Notes under the pieces: generated by a model
What the model was told of the DNA's origin: nothing
What the model saw: the letters and a program-made list of their open reading frames with translations, nothing else
Database searches by the model: none
Position numbers and translations under genes: made by a program
In this document: one piece after another, positions 53,313 through 63,939 of the stretch
Layout of the letters: each line of letters starts with the position of its first letter
How positions within the stretch are numbered: the first letter of the stretch is position 1
NCBI RefSeq assembly: GCF_026000115.1
Contig: NZ_AP026867.1
Location: 5,258,001 to 5,322,000 of the forward strand
DNA length: 64,000 bases
Direction of reading: 5' to 3'
Source: Aureispira anguillae
Lineage (GTDB): Bacteria > Bacteroidota > Bacteroidia > Chitinophagales > Saprospiraceae

Positions 53313-54947
53313 ATGAAAAAAGAATATGATTCGATCGTTATTGGCTCAGGAATTGGAGGATTGTCTACTGCTGCATTATTATCAAAAGCATATAACCAAA
53401 AAGTATTGGTTTTAGAAAAACATTGGACGCTCGGAGGGCTAACTCATGAATTTGAACGAGAAGGAAACTATAGTTGGGATGTAGGAGTTCATTATTTAGG
53501 AGCAATGGAAGCAGGTGAATTGCCCTATGATATTTTTGATTATATCAGTGATGGACAATTAAAATGGGATAAGATAAATGATCCTTATGATATTTTTTGG
53601 TATCCAGATCTAAAATTTGGGGCTGTTTCTGGTGCAAAAAACCTCAAGGCGGATCTAATCAAACAATTTCCTGAAGAACAGAAGGCCATTAATCAGTATT
53701 TTAAAGACATCCAGAAAGCTGTCAATTGGGGTAGGGATCGATTTTTGTCGATTTCATTGCCTAAACCCGTGGCTAGCATTCCTAAATTTTTGGCAAAACG
53801 AAAAGAAGACTTTTTTCTACAATCTGCCCAAAGTTATTTTGACAGTCATTTTAAAAACAACCAATTAAAGTCTTTGCTACTTTCTCAATGGGGCGACTAT
53901 GGGATTGCTCCCTCCAAAGCTGTATTTTGGGTACATGCTTCTGTTGTTGCTCATTATATGGAAGGTGCTTATTACCCTAAAGGAGGAGCTAAAAAAATTG
54001 CTGAAACTATTGTTCCTGTTATCAAACGCTCAGGAGGAGAATGCCTAACCAATTGTGAAGTAGGCGAAATTATTATTGAAGACAACAAAGCTGTTGGGGT
54101 CAGATATCGCCAACGCAAAGGAAAAAGATGGGTTCATCGAACGGTCTATGCTTCAAATATAATATCTAATGTTGGTGCTAAAAATACATTTCAAAGCTTA
54201 TTGAGGGCTCCCATTCACCCCGAAATAAACCAATTAAAAGGGGAAGCCACTGCTATCACGATCTATTTAGGACTAAAAGAAAACCCCGCCTCTAAATTCA
54301 ATGTCAATGGAGGTAATTTTTGGTTTTTTGAAGATTATAACCACAATAAAATGGCAACCAACCAAGAATTAATAAACGGCAATATTGATATGTGCTTTTT
54401 ATCTTTTCCCTCTCTAAAAGATCGTTCCAAAACGGCTCATACCGCAGAAATTGTTGCCTTTGCTCCCTATGAGGCATTCCAAGCGTGGAGCGATACCAGC
54501 TGGCAAAATAGAGGAGAAAGTTATCAAACGCTAAAAAACAAAATTGCCACAGCGTTTTTAGCCTACATTGATAAAAAGTTGGAAGGTTTTTCAGATATGG
54601 TTTCATTTGTGGAGGTCTCTACGCCCCTATCTTTAGAACAATTTACCAATCGGAAAGGAGGCGCAATGTACGGCTTGCCCTGTACCAAAGAACGTTTTCA
54701 AATGGAATGCTTACAGCCTAGAACTTCTATTAAGAACTTGTATTTATCGGGAGGAGATGTTTTTATGTTGGGTGTCTGTGGTGCTTTGCTAGGAGGTTTA
54801 GCCAGTGCCTCATTGGTAGGGAGTAAATTTGGAATTGCTAGCTTATTTCCTAAAATAATGATGGAATTAAAAAAGCAGCGAGGAGCAAACCATAAAGAAG
54901 GGGCTACGACTAAGAAGGGAATTCCTAAACTTGAAACAAGTTATTAA
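53313..54947 (+). CDS. FAD-dependent oxidoreductase, retinol saturase / carotenoid isomerase type
   Basis: A 544-aa flavoprotein. The dinucleotide-binding motif is VIGSGIGGLSTAALLSKAY (8-26), then VLEKHWTLGGLTHEFER, the RetSat/CrtISO pattern WDVGVHYLG, and a C-terminal GGDVFMLGVCGALLGGLASA FAD segment. It may saturate or isomerise a carotenoid or a retinoid. Crt genes such as crtB or crtI are not in the window. It forms an apparent two-gene unit with DUF2141. Confidence 0.85.
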   Translation: MKKEYDSIVIGSGIGGLSTAALLSKAYNQKVLVLEKHWTLGGLTHEFEREGNYSWDVGVHYLGAMEAGELPYDIFDYISDGQLKWDKINDPYDIFWYPDLKFGAVSGAKNLKADLIKQFPEEQKAINQYFKDIQKAVNWGRDRFLSISLPKPVASIPKFLAKRKEDFFLQSAQSYFDSHFKNNQLKSLLLSQWGDYGIAPSKAVFWVHASVVAHYMEGAYYPKGGAKKIAETIVPVIKRSGGECLTNCEVGEIIIEDNKAVGVRYRQRKGKRWVHRTVYASNIISNVGAKNTFQSLLRAPIHPEINQLKGEATAITIYLGLKENPASKFNVNGGNFWFFEDYNHNKMATNQELINGNIDMCFLSFPSLKDRSKTAHTAEIVAFAPYEAFQAWSDTSWQNRGESYQTLKNKIATAFLAYIDKKLEGFSDMVSFVEVSTPLSLEQFTNRKGGAMYGLPCTKERFQMECLQPRTSIKNLYLSGGDVFMLGVCGALLGGLASASLVGSKFGIASLFPKIMMELKKQRGANHKEGATTKKGIPKLETSY

Positions 54948-54960
54948 ATTAAGTAAAATT

Positions 54961-55002
54961 AATTGAAGCATTAAAAAGGTAGCTCTTTTTAATGCTTCAA
55001 TT
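54961..55002. terminator. Bidirectional terminator between RetSat-like gene and trxB
   Basis: An 18-bp stem (AATTGAAGCATTAAAAAG and complement) with a 6-nt loop. Stem ends run into A/T tracts on both strands. It lies 14 bp after the forward stop codon and 27 bp before the trxB stop. Confidence 0.88.
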
Positions 55003-55028
55003 TCAATATTTTAAGCCTTAAAAGCGAT

Positions 55029-55970
55029 TTAAATCACTCCTTTTGCCGCCAAATAACGTTCTGCATCTAGGGCTGCCATACAACCCGTCCCAGCAGCAGT
55101 AACCGCTTGACGATAATCTTTGTCTTGTGCATCTCCACTAGCAAAAACACCATCAACATTAGTATGTGTGCTACCAGATTTGGTAATTAAATATCCTGTT
55201 TTGTCCATATCCAACCAACCATCAAAAATTTTGGTATTAGGAACGTGACCAATGGCAACAAAAAAGCCCCATAAGCTAATTTCAGTTTTTTCATTGGTTT
55301 TGTTATTGATCACACGTACACCTGTAACCCCTTCATCGTCTCCTAAAATCTCATCTACCTCTGTATTCCAATGCACTTCAATTTTATCATTATTCAAAAC
55401 ACGCTCTTGCATAATTTTGGAAGCACGCAGTTCATCTCTACGAACAAACATATGTACCTTTGGGCACAACTTCGATAAATAAGTAGCCTCTTCACAAGCA
55501 CTATCGCCACCACCAACAATACACACCTCTTTTCCTCTATAGAAAAAACCATCGCAAACAGCACAAGCAGAAACGCCCTTATTCATGAATTTTTTTTCAG
55601 ATTCTAAGCCCAAGTATCTAGCCGAAGCTCCTGTAGCAATAATCACAGAGTTGGCATGAATCTCTTCCCCTCCATCTGTCCATAATTTATGTACAGGTCC
55701 TGAAAAATCTACTTTCTCAATCATAACCCCCACATTAACTTCTGTATCAAAACGAAGTGCTTGCTGTTTCAGATCTTCCATCATCTCAGGTCCCATAATT
55801 CCTTTGGGATAGCCAGGGAAGTTTTCTACATCATTGGTAATCATTAACTGTCCCCCAGGTTCTTTTCCTGTAAACAAAACTGGTTTCATATTTGCTCTCG
55901 CAGCGTAAATTGCAGCAGTATAACCAGCAGGTCCTGAGCCAATAATGACACATGTTTCTTGTCTAGCCAT
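55029..55970 (-). CDS. trxB: Thioredoxin reductase
   Basis: A 313-aa flavoprotein from ATG at 55970, chosen because it gives MARQETCVIIGSGPAGYTAA with the FAD motif at the N-terminus; a longer frame from 56111 adds an unrelated Phe/Tyr-rich extension. The redox-active CAVC site lies in GVSACAVCDGFFYRG, the NADPH motif is CIVGGGDSACEEA, and the C-terminal GVFASGDAQDKDYRQAVTAAG segment is present. It reduces thioredoxin with NADPH. Confidence 0.95.
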   Translation of the reverse strand: MARQETCVIIGSGPAGYTAAIYAARANMKPVLFTGKEPGGQLMITNDVENFPGYPKGIMGPEMMEDLKQQALRFDTEVNVGVMIEKVDFSGPVHKLWTDGGEEIHANSVIIATGASARYLGLESEKKFMNKGVSACAVCDGFFYRGKEVCIVGGGDSACEEATYLSKLCPKVHMFVRRDELRASKIMQERVLNNDKIEVHWNTEVDEILGDDEGVTGVRVINNKTNEKTEISLWGFFVAIGHVPNTKIFDGWLDMDKTGYLITKSGSTHTNVDGVFASGDAQDKDYRQAVTAAGTGCMAALDAERYLAAKGVI

Positions 55971-56248
55971 TTTTTTTAATTGATTTTTATTTTTGTAATA
56001 ATAGTTCTGATTTTGTTCTTCAAACTTCCTAAGTAAAAAATAAGGAACAAAAAAGTAGTTCATTCTGTTCACACAATGCCATCTTCCTAAAAGTAGATTG
56101 ATAACAAACAACGGTTGAACTTTTATGCAAAACGATAATTTATTTTATACACTTATTGCGTTTACAAACTTAACAAAATATGAGAAGCTTATCGCATAAT
56201 CAAATTAATAGTCCCTTTACATTTTTTTGTAGACTGTTCTATTCCAAT

Positions 56249-56635
56249 CTAGCCCCTCAATTGATCCACTATAGAATAATCACCGATGCATAAATCGTAT
56301 TGAATGGGTTTGTTGATATCAATCCACGCTAGTTGTAAATGTTCTAATAAGGTAATTTCTCCTCCTATGATGGTGCAAAAAAACGGAATCAGTTCAATGA
56401 TGACATTGGATTCTTCTCGTTCAATAGGAATCAAACGCTCTCCTACCGCTACTTCTATATCCAATTCTTCCTTTAACTCTCTAGCCATACATTCGGACTC
56501 TGTCTCCCCTGGGTCAACTTTGCCGCCAGGAAATTCCCACTTAAAAGCATGGCTAGTTCCCCCAGCACGCTGCACAATTAAAAACTTTCCTGCTTGTTTA
56601 ATGACTCCACAAGTTACTCGCATTCTCTGCTTCAT
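56249..56635 (-). CDS. MutT-like NUDIX pyrophosphohydrolase
   Basis: About 128 aa from ATG at 56635; a TTG at 56659 and an ATG at 56623 are alternatives. The Nudix box is GGKVDPGETESECMARELKEELDI, with Asp replacing Gly near the end, and EFPGG is just before it, as in 8-oxo-dGTP/CTP pyrophosphohydrolases. Probably a nucleotide-pool sanitising enzyme. Confidence 0.85.
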   Translation of the reverse strand: MKQRMRVTCGVIKQAGKFLIVQRAGGTSHAFKWEFPGGKVDPGETESECMARELKEELDIEVAVGERLIPIEREESNVIIELIPFFCTIIGGEITLLEHLQLAWIDINKPIQYDLCIGDYSIVDQLRG

Positions 56636-56787
56636 TTTCTTCCATTTTACCAAGGACAATAATAATCACCTCTTCAATATAGTAAGATTCTGAATAGATT
56701 ATGCTAGTCTCATAAAAATAACTATTTTTGTGATCTTAAAATCAGGCATCATCAGAATCACCCAAAGCGTATCCTTTTATAATCAAA

Positions 56788-57987
56788 ATGAAGAAAATAC
56801 ATATTATCCGACTATTGGCATCTATTGTTTTAATTGCTTACACCATTAGCTGTTCGTGGGGAAGCGATGCCCCTACCATAACCGAAGATTATCAAACAAT
56901 AGATTCGACCTTTATTGACACCCTTGTTGTCCCCAAGGAAGATAGTATTTCCATTGTTGCCGTAGGAGATATTATGATGGGAACCAATTATCCCACAACA
57001 AAAACACTCCCTCCTAAAGACGGAAAAACATTATTCAAAGGAGTACAACAATATCTAGCTCCTTTTGATCTTACATTTGGTAACTTAGAAGGCGTAATTG
57101 GTAGAGGTGGCGTACCAAAGTCTTGCAATCAACCCAAATATTGTTATACGTTTAGAATGCCATCACATTATACCAATCATCTAAAAAATGCAGGGTTTGA
57201 TTTTGTCAGTATTGCCAATAATCACGCAAACGACTTTGGTGCTGGAGGAAGAAAAGCCAGTGCTGCGGTATTGGACACTTCTGGGCTTTTTTATGCAGGG
57301 TCAATAGACAAACCTTATACTATTTTTGAAAAAGACAGCATCAAATATGGCTTTTTGGCAGCAGCTCCTAATAGTGGTTGTTTTAGTATGAAAAATTATA
57401 AAGAAGCTGCTAAAATTGTTCGTCGATTAGATAGTCTTTGTGATATTGTTATTGTTTCTTTCCATGCAGGCGCAGAAGGTGCAAGTGCAATACATACCCC
57501 TAGAAAAGATGAAGTGTTTTTAGGCTATAATCGTGGCAATGTCTATAAATTTGCACACGATTGTATTGATGCAGGGGCAGATATTTTGTTAGGGCATGGC
57601 CCCCATGTAACACGTGCGGTTGAATTGTATAAAGAACGTTTCATTGCTTATAGTATGGGGAACTTTTGTACCTATGAGAAATTTAGTTTAAAAGGACCTA
57701 AAGGGGTTGGTCCGATCATTCAATTGCAAGTCAACAAAGAAGGAAAATTCCTCGCAGGAAAAGTCATTCCAACCAAACAATTGGGAGAGGGAATTCCTGT
57801 TTATGACGAAGAAAAACAAGCCTTGCAACAGTTGATTGATTTATCCTTAGAAGATTTTAAAGAATCGCCTCTCGTTATTCACCCCGAAACGGGAAACATG
57901 ACTTATCAACCACCTAATTCAACCACTGTAGATAGCACTAGTAGTCCAAATCCAGATAGTACACAGCAAAACAACAAAGAAAAATAA
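56788..57987 (+). CDS. CapA-family lipoprotein (metallophosphatase fold)
   Basis: A 399-aa protein with a lipobox (ISC, Cys22) and a CapA/PgsA fold: AVGDIMMGTNYP, FDLTFGNLEGVIG, FDFVSIANNHANDFG, IVSFHAGAEG and ILLGHGPHVTRAVELYKE. CapA proteins take part in poly-gamma-glutamate or capsule handling in some bacteria, but many members have unknown substrates. capB/capC neighbours are absent. The C-terminus is a Ser/Thr/Pro-rich tail. Confidence 0.88.
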   Translation: MKKIHIIRLLASIVLIAYTISCSWGSDAPTITEDYQTIDSTFIDTLVVPKEDSISIVAVGDIMMGTNYPTTKTLPPKDGKTLFKGVQQYLAPFDLTFGNLEGVIGRGGVPKSCNQPKYCYTFRMPSHYTNHLKNAGFDFVSIANNHANDFGAGGRKASAAVLDTSGLFYAGSIDKPYTIFEKDSIKYGFLAAAPNSGCFSMKNYKEAAKIVRRLDSLCDIVIVSFHAGAEGASAIHTPRKDEVFLGYNRGNVYKFAHDCIDAGADILLGHGPHVTRAVELYKERFIAYSMGNFCTYEKFSLKGPKGVGPIIQLQVNKEGKFLAGKVIPTKQLGEGIPVYDEEKQALQQLIDLSLEDFKESPLVIHPETGNMTYQPPNSTTVDSTSSPNPDSTQQNNKEK

Positions 57988-58026
57988 GAAACAAGTATTG
58001 TATCAGCCTGTATGGTCTAATCTTGT

Positions 58027-58800
58027 CTACTGAAAAGAGACCTCTTTAAAATAAAATTCCAATTTATTCTGTCCAGTCTGTATCTGAAGTTTTCCTTCAG
58101 GAGAAATGCCAGTTATTTTGCCTCGAATTATTTGTTGCGTACTTTCTATTTTATAATTGCGCCATTTCTCATAACCATAGAGCACTTGCAAATAATCTTG
58201 ATCCAACTGCTGGTATTCTTCCGCTTTTAGTTGCAGGTAACGATGCTCTAGGCATTCACAGAAATGCCCAATTAATTCATAAATATCTTGCGACTGTCCT
58301 GTTTCTAGCAACAAGGAAGTTGGATTAGGCAAGTTAGTTGGAAATACTTCTTGGTTAATATTGAGCCCTACGCCAATTATGGTATTAGCCAACAGCGTCC
58401 CTTTTAATTTGTTTTCGATTAAAATCCCCCCTATCTTTTTGTCCTTAATGTAAATATCATTAGGCCACTTAACCGATAATTGATCCAAAGGGAAAACATA
58501 AGCACTCAATAAATCGTAAATAGCTAAAGCGGCTACTTGATTTAACTTAAATTGTGATTGGAGCGCTAAAAATTTGGGATATAAAATGACCGATACAATA
58601 ATGTTCTTTCCAGTCGCACTTTCCCATTTGCTGCCAATCTGTCCTCTTCCAGCATACTGATGATCGGTATAAATGACAGTTCCATCAATTGGAGTGCTTT
58701 TTGACAATAGATTATTAGCGAAAATATTGGTAGAATCGACACTTGCTACATAATTTGCAACTTTTCCAATAAAAAGGCTGTTAGAAGAGATAAGTTTCAT
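58027..58800 (-). CDS. birA: Biotin--[acetyl-CoA carboxylase] ligase, monofunctional
   Basis: About 257 aa from ATG at 58800. The active-site loop HQYAGRGQIGSKWES and the KWPNDIYIKDKKIGGILIE segment are clear. There is no N-terminal DNA-binding domain, so it is a ligase without the repressor function. It activates biotin and transfers it to carboxylase carrier domains. It is divergent from rsfS-ftsH, as is common in Bacteroidota. Confidence 0.92.
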   Translation of the reverse strand: MKLISSNSLFIGKVANYVASVDSTNIFANNLLSKSTPIDGTVIYTDHQYAGRGQIGSKWESATGKNIIVSVILYPKFLALQSQFKLNQVAALAIYDLLSAYVFPLDQLSVKWPNDIYIKDKKIGGILIENKLKGTLLANTIIGVGLNINQEVFPTNLPNPTSLLLETGQSQDIYELIGHFCECLEHRYLQLKAEEYQQLDQDYLQVLYGYEKWRNYKIESTQQIIRGKITGISPEGKLQIQTGQNKLEFYFKEVSFQ

Positions 58801-58965
58801 ACCTAAGACCAATTATTTTAGTTATTTTTACACAAGGTTCTTTTAGCAAGGTTCCAAAAGTATAATTTTCTTTTGGATTTTTACCTTAGATCCTAAAAAT
58901 AAAGTCCCTCGATAATTCAGACAGGGCAAAAACAGAAAACTATTATTAACCAAACAACAATACTA

Positions 58966-59355
58966 TTGAGCAACAAAAATATTGCTTTCCAAAAAAATGC
59001 ACCACATCCAAGTGTATTAAACAATCTTATCATTGATGCTATTCAAGATAATAAAGGAAAAGATATTGCATTATTTGACATGCGCCATCTAGAAGAGGCT
59101 AGCAGTGACTTTTTTATCATCTGTAGTGGCAATTCAAAAACACAAATTTCTGGTATTATCAAAAATATAGAACAACGTGTTTATGAAACGCTAAATATTC
59201 GTCCTAACCATTCTGAAGGTCAACAAGCGAATTGGATGTTAGTCGATTACTTTTCTGTAATTGTACACATCTTTTCTCGTGAGAAAAGAGCCTTTTACAA
59301 TTTAGATGATTTGTGGAGCGATGCAAAAATTACTAAATACGATGACAAAGATTAA
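58966..59355 (+). CDS. rsfS: Ribosome silencing factor RsfS, TTG start
   Basis: A 129-aa protein of the RsfS/Iojap family. Motifs are DIALFDMRHLEEASSDFFIICSGNSKTQI, then EGQQANWMLVDYFSVIVHIFSREKRAFYNLDDLW. It binds uL14 and blocks subunit joining in stationary phase. The likely start is TTG at 58966; no in-frame ATG precedes the conserved part. ftsH follows 138 bp downstream. Confidence 0.94.
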   Translation: MSNKNIAFQKNAPHPSVLNNLIIDAIQDNKGKDIALFDMRHLEEASSDFFIICSGNSKTQISGIIKNIEQRVYETLNIRPNHSEGQQANWMLVDYFSVIVHIFSREKRAFYNLDDLWSDAKITKYDDKD

Positions 59356-59493
59356 GAGCACATTTAGTAAATAAAAAGAACTTTAATTGTTTATTAAGTC
59401 AAAGTTTCTTTTTCTGACAGTTTTAATGCAACTTTTTAGCTTTTTTTTAGTTTTAAATAAGACGAATAGACAAATTTATAGATATCAATTAAT

Positions 59494-61506
59494 ATGGAAC
59501 AAAAAAATTCACCTAGTAATAAACCAAAGTTTAATGCATATTGGTTCTATGCTATTATAGCGGTGATACTTATCTCTCTCAATCTGTTTAATTTAACAGG
59601 CTCTGTACCTGACATAACGATGTCCAAACTAACCGAACTTATCAAAAAAGGGGATGTTGGTAAAATCGTTGTGATTAGTACTGGAGAGCAGAGCAAGTAT
59701 GCCGAAATTTATATTGACAAAGACAAGCTTTCAGACAAAGCTTATGAAGACGTAGCAAAATCAACAATTGGCACTGGCAACCCTGGCCCTCATTACAAAC
59801 ATACGATTGTTGTTGTTGAAAATTTTATAGAAAAAGTAGATAAAGCTAAAGCTGAATTTTTGGCAGCAAATCCAGATGCTGAAGATATTCCAATTACAGC
59901 AGATACCAAAGGAACACTTACTGGTATTATCATGTGGTTGTTTCCTTTCATTTTACTAATTGCTATTTGGGTATTTTTCATGCGTCGTGTTGGCGGCGGT
60001 GGCGGTGGTGCTGGCGGTCAAATCTTTAACATTGGACGTTCTAAGGCAACGCTATTTGATAAAGACACTAAAGTTAACGTTACCTTTAAGGATGTTGCTG
60101 GTCTTGATGAAGCAAAAGAGGAAGTAATGGAGGTCGTTGATTTCTTACGTTCGCCCAAAAAATATACCGTTTTAGGGGGTAAAATTCCTAAGGGAGTTTT
60201 GTTAGTAGGCCCTCCTGGTACAGGTAAAACCTTACTGGCTAAAGCTGTAGCAGGTGAAGCGGATGTTCCTTTCTTTAGTATTTCGGGTTCAGATTTTGTC
60301 GAAATGTTTGTTGGAGTTGGTGCATCTAGAGTTCGTGACTTGTTCCGTCAAGCTAGAGAAAAAGCTCCTTGTATTATTTTTATTGATGAAATTGATGCCA
60401 TTGGTCGTGCTAGAGGTAGAAATTCTATGCAAGGGAATGATGAGCGTGAAAACACCTTAAATCAGCTTTTGGTAGAAATGGATGGTTTTAGCACTGACAA
60501 AGGAGTAATCCTTGTTGCTGCGACCAACCGCCCTGATATTTTAGATACAGCGTTGTTGCGTCCTGGTCGTTTTGATCGTCAAATCGGAATTGGCAAACCA
60601 GACTTAGTTGGACGAGAACAAATTTTTAAAGTGCATCTAAAACCGATCAAAATCAGTGATAATGTAGATGCCAAAACATTGGCGATGCAAACACCTGGTT
60701 TTGCTGGTGCTGAGATCTCTAATATTTGTAATGAAGCGGCTCTTATTGCTGCTAGATACAATAAAACAGAAGTTGAAATGGAAGATTTCAACAAAGCTAT
60801 TGATCGAGTTATAGGTGGTCTTGAAAAGAAAAATAAATTGATTTCTCCTGAAGAGAAACGAGTGATTGCTTACCATGAAGCTGGTCATGCTATTAGTGGC
60901 TGGTTCTTAGAACATGCGCATCCTTTGGTTAAAGTAACCATTGTTCCAAGAGGCTTAACTGCTTTGGGATATGCTCAGTACTTGCCTAAAGAAAAGCATA
61001 TTGTTCCCAAACAACATCTGTTGGATCAAATGTGTGGCTTGTTGGCTGGACGTGCTGCGGAAGATATTGTCTTTGGACAAGTCTCAACAGGGGCTCAAAA
61101 CGATTTGGATCGTGTAACACAACACGCTTACAACTTGATTATGATTTATGGTATGAACGAAAAGGTTGGCAATGTTTCTTATTATGAAATGATGAAAAAC
61201 AACCAATTTGCTAAGCCTTACTCTGAAGCAACCGCTCAGTTGATCGATCAAGAAATTCGAAAAATTATTGACGAGCAGTATGCTAGAGCACTTCAGTTGC
61301 TAAAAGAAAAACGCAATGAGTTGGAATTACTCGCCAATGAGTTATTAAACAAAGAAGTGTTGCTCAAAGCTGATGTAGAGCATCTTATCGGAAAGCGTTT
61401 ATTTGACGACATTCCAGATGAAAAAAACGGCGAAAAAGCAGTTGGTGAAAACAATGGCGTTGACACCTTATTGGATAAAGATGATCTTCCTGACGAGATC
61501 CACTAA
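59494..61506 (+). CDS. ftsH: ATP-dependent zinc metalloprotease FtsH
   Basis: A 670-aa membrane protease. Helices lie near 12-30 and 145-163, followed by a Gly-rich linker. The AAA module has Walker A GPPGTGKT, Walker B IIFIDEID, second-region-of-homology Arg residues in [13 protein letters not shown], and the zinc-binding HEAGH motif in [11 protein letters not shown]. It degrades misassembled membrane proteins and some regulators. An rsfS-ftsH-LUD order is typical of Bacteroidota. It has a strong terminator at 61521. Confidence 0.97.
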   Translation: MEQKNSPSNKPKFNAYWFYAIIAVILISLNLFNLTGSVPDITMSKLTELIKKGDVGKIVVISTGEQSKYAEIYIDKDKLSDKAYEDVAKSTIGTGNPGPHYKHTIVVVENFIEKVDKAKAEFLAANPDAEDIPITADTKGTLTGIIMWLFPFILLIAIWVFFMRRVGGGGGGAGGQIFNIGRSKATLFDKDTKVNVTFKDVAGLDEAKEEVMEVVDFLRSPKKYTVLGGKIPKGVLLVGPPGTGKTLLAKAVAGEADVPFFSISGSDFVEMFVGVGASRVRDLFRQAREKAPCIIFIDEIDAIGRARGRNSMQGNDERENTLNQLLVEMDGFSTDKGVILVAATNRPDILDTALLRPGRFDRQIGIGKPDLVGREQIFKVHLKPIKISDNVDAKTLAMQTPGFAGAEISNICNEAALIAARYNKTEVEMEDFNKAIDRVIGGLEKKNKLISPEEKRVIAYHEAGHAISGWFLEHAHPLVKVTIVPRGLTALGYAQYLPKEKHIVPKQHLLDQMCGLLAGRAAEDIVFGQVSTGAQNDLDRVTQHAYNLIMIYGMNEKVGNVSYYEMMKNNQFAKPYSEATAQLIDQEIRKIIDEQYARALQLLKEKRNELELLANELLNKEVLLKADVEHLIGKRLFDDIPDEKNGEKAVGENNGVDTLLDKDDLPDEIH

Positions 61507-61520
61507 TGTTAAATATTAGT

Positions 61521-61561
61521 AAAAAAAAAGTTCGAACTATGTTAGTTCGAACTTTTTTTTT
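61521..61561. terminator. Terminator after ftsH
   Basis: A perfect stem AGTTCGAACTA/TAGTTCGAACT with a 3-nt loop, flanked by nine A residues and nine T residues; the arms can extend to 19 bp. The stem is itself palindromic at TTCGAA. Confidence 0.95.
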
Positions 61562-61782
61562 GTTTTAAAAAATCAAAAAATGTATCTTGCACAGTTCATT
61601 TAACCCTCCTTCCCCATCTAACTAGCTAAAAATAGATAGCACAATTGCTATCCGTCTGCTTCTACGCATCAAACCTTATCACTTTTATTGTATTTTCATC
61701 CCTAGAACTCAAGTAGTGAATGCAGGATTTTTTTACTATAAAATATGCCCCTTTATTATTATTTAAAGCCAGATAACAGAGC

Positions 61783-62409
61783 ATGAATTCCGCTAAAAAC
61801 AATATACTGAAACGACTGCAAAATGTCAATAGTCCTCTAAAAGCTCAGCCTGCAACCATCGATAAGATGGATGCGTTTTATCCTGAAGCAACCGATGAAT
61901 TGGATATCTTATTTGCCCAAGCTTTCCAAAAGAATGGAGGAAAATTCATTTACTGTGAATCGCAAAAGGAATTAATGGAAAACCTTCATCTCCTAGCCAA
62001 ACAAAGAAATTGGTCTAACCTATATTGTTGGAATCAGGCACTACAACAAATTTTTGAGCGACACAATTTTGCCTACTGCACGACTAGAGACAATTTGATT
62101 AATTCTGATGCTGGCATTACTACTTGTGAGGCATTGATCGCTCGAACAGGATCTATTTTATTGAGTAGCAATTCTGAATCAGGTCGCAGCCTTTCTATCG
62201 TCCCCCCCGTTCATATCGTTATTGCAACTCCCAATCAAGTTGTTTATAATTTGAAAGAAGTATTGAGTTTACAAACAGCTCGAGCAGACCAATGGCCTTC
62301 TATGTTATGCTTTACCTCAACCAATAGCCGTACTGCCGATATTGAAAAAACACTAGTTAATGGTGCTCATGGTCCCAAAGAAATTTTTGTATTCATGTTA
62401 GATATATAA
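61783..62409 (+). CDS. LUD-domain protein (LutC-like)
   Basis: A 208-aa protein of the LutC/YkgG (LUD) family: GGKFIYCESQKELMENL near the N-terminus, SDAGITTCEALIARTGSILLSS in the middle and a late FTSTNSRTADIEKTLVNGAHGPKEIFVFML. Family members take part in lactate oxidation, but Bacteroidota copies next to ftsH lack LutA and LutB, so the role is unclear. Confidence 0.9.
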   Translation: MNSAKNNILKRLQNVNSPLKAQPATIDKMDAFYPEATDELDILFAQAFQKNGGKFIYCESQKELMENLHLLAKQRNWSNLYCWNQALQQIFERHNFAYCTTRDNLINSDAGITTCEALIARTGSILLSSNSESGRSLSIVPPVHIVIATPNQVVYNLKEVLSLQTARADQWPSMLCFTSTNSRTADIEKTLVNGAHGPKEIFVFMLDI

Positions 62410-62535
62410 TAATCCTTTTTTTCAACCAAGAAACAATCATTAAAGAACAAAAGATCAATTAATAATGAAATTTCATTCCTAATAATATTTCATAAGATGA
62501 TCTAATTACCTCATCCCCCTTTATAATAACAATCA

Positions 62536-63813
62536 ATGAGACTTTTTATTTTTCTTAGTATTTTATCGTTCTGTAGCCTTGGCTTACAGGCAACCACCCC
62601 TAGTATTTCTGAAATTAAACAGCAACCTATAAAAATAGTCATTCAAGAAGCTGAAAAATTATACAACAATGCCATTTATGAAGAAGCCTATTATTATTAT
62701 CAGGCATTGAGTGAAATGAAAAAAAAGCCTAGTGCCCAAGATTTATATCGCTTAGGAAAAACAGCACTCATTGCTAAAAAATACGATATATGTCAAGAGA
62801 CTCTAGCCCCTCTCCTCTCCAAATCAAAACGATTTCCATTAATTCATTACGAATATGCCTCTGCGCTCAAGTATACAGGACAATATGTTTTAGCTAGCCA
62901 ACATTTCCAATCTTATCTAAATGCCAATCAAAACGAACAGAACAACGATTATATAAAATTGGCACAAATGCATCTGAATATCTGTCAAAAAGCCTTAAAA
63001 GAACAAGAAAATACCTCCGCTTGGTTTTTTGATGCTTTAGCAAAAGAACAGACAGAAGAAGAAACAACATATAGAGCCTTGACACAAGCAAGTAAGTACA
63101 AAATTAGTTTAATTGAATGCCAAACTAGCAAAGGTACTTGCATCAAAAAAGTGTATCCTGATAATACCATTGAACCTCTTCAAAATTCAGTTGGTAATCC
63201 CATTTTTAATAGTTGCGCTCCACATATAGCCCCCGATGGTGAAACGGTCTATTTTGCACAACAAGAAATGGGAAAAACAGAATATCAAATTTTTACAGGA
63301 AAAATGACTTCTAATGGAGAAATTGAAGACATCAAAAAATTGGGTTCAGGGGTTAACCGAGCTGGTTTCTCAAGTACTCATCCTACCATTGGACTAACGA
63401 GTAAGGGGCAACAGATTTTGTACTTTGCCTCTACACTCCCTGGCAGTAAAGGAGGGTATGACATTTGGTATGCGGTCAAAACGTTAGATGGTCAATTTAC
63501 AATGGCTTACAACCTCGGAACTCGTGTCAATGGCGAAGGAGATGACATTACTCCTTTTTATTACCAAAATGATGGAGAGCTTTATTTTAGCTCTGAAAAA
63601 CCTAGGGGCTATGGTGGCTTAGATGTTTATAAAATGACTGGAGAGAAAAAACGCTGGCTGCAAGCAACTGCACAGCATTTAGAAAGCCCTGTTAACTCAA
63701 CAGCCAATGATTTTCATTTCAAAAAAACAGCACAGGGAAAAGGGCATTTTTCTAGCGATCGAAATGGAAAGAAAGAAGCAATCATCAAATACAAAAAAAA
63801 TATTGGTGCTTAA
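62536..63813 (+). CDS. PorE-like TPR / PD40 protein, shorter form
   Basis: A 425-aa exported protein (signal peptide ending ...SLGLQA, residue 20). TPR repeats (about 35-150) are followed by PD40-type blades (about 180-420: HIAPDGETVYFAQQE, SKGGYDIWYAV, GDDITPFYYQNDGELYFSSEK and GYGGLDVYKM). It stops after the propeller: there is no CRD-like, SPOR-like or OmpA domain, unlike the two paralogues at 7329 and 9876. Whether this is a natural short form or a truncation cannot be decided here. Confidence 0.78.
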   Translation: MRLFIFLSILSFCSLGLQATTPSISEIKQQPIKIVIQEAEKLYNNAIYEEAYYYYQALSEMKKKPSAQDLYRLGKTALIAKKYDICQETLAPLLSKSKRFPLIHYEYASALKYTGQYVLASQHFQSYLNANQNEQNNDYIKLAQMHLNICQKALKEQENTSAWFFDALAKEQTEEETTYRALTQASKYKISLIECQTSKGTCIKKVYPDNTIEPLQNSVGNPIFNSCAPHIAPDGETVYFAQQEMGKTEYQIFTGKMTSNGEIEDIKKLGSGVNRAGFSSTHPTIGLTSKGQQILYFASTLPGSKGGYDIWYAVKTLDGQFTMAYNLGTRVNGEGDDITPFYYQNDGELYFSSEKPRGYGGLDVYKMTGEKKRWLQATAQHLESPVNSTANDFHFKKTAQGKGHFSSDRNGKKEAIIKYKKNIGA

Positions 63814-63939
63814 ATAATAGATGTTATTATCGTAGAATTGATGGGATCAAATGCAACAATGACCAACTATTTGCGTATACTATCTTGCAAAATTCATTTA
63901 TTTGATTACACAGATTAACTCAACGTGAATTTATATTAT

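Noticed and set aside
55971-56111. N-terminal extension of thioredoxin reductase
   Set aside because: The extra 47 residues are unrelated to the family, and the FAD motif begins correctly at the internal ATG.
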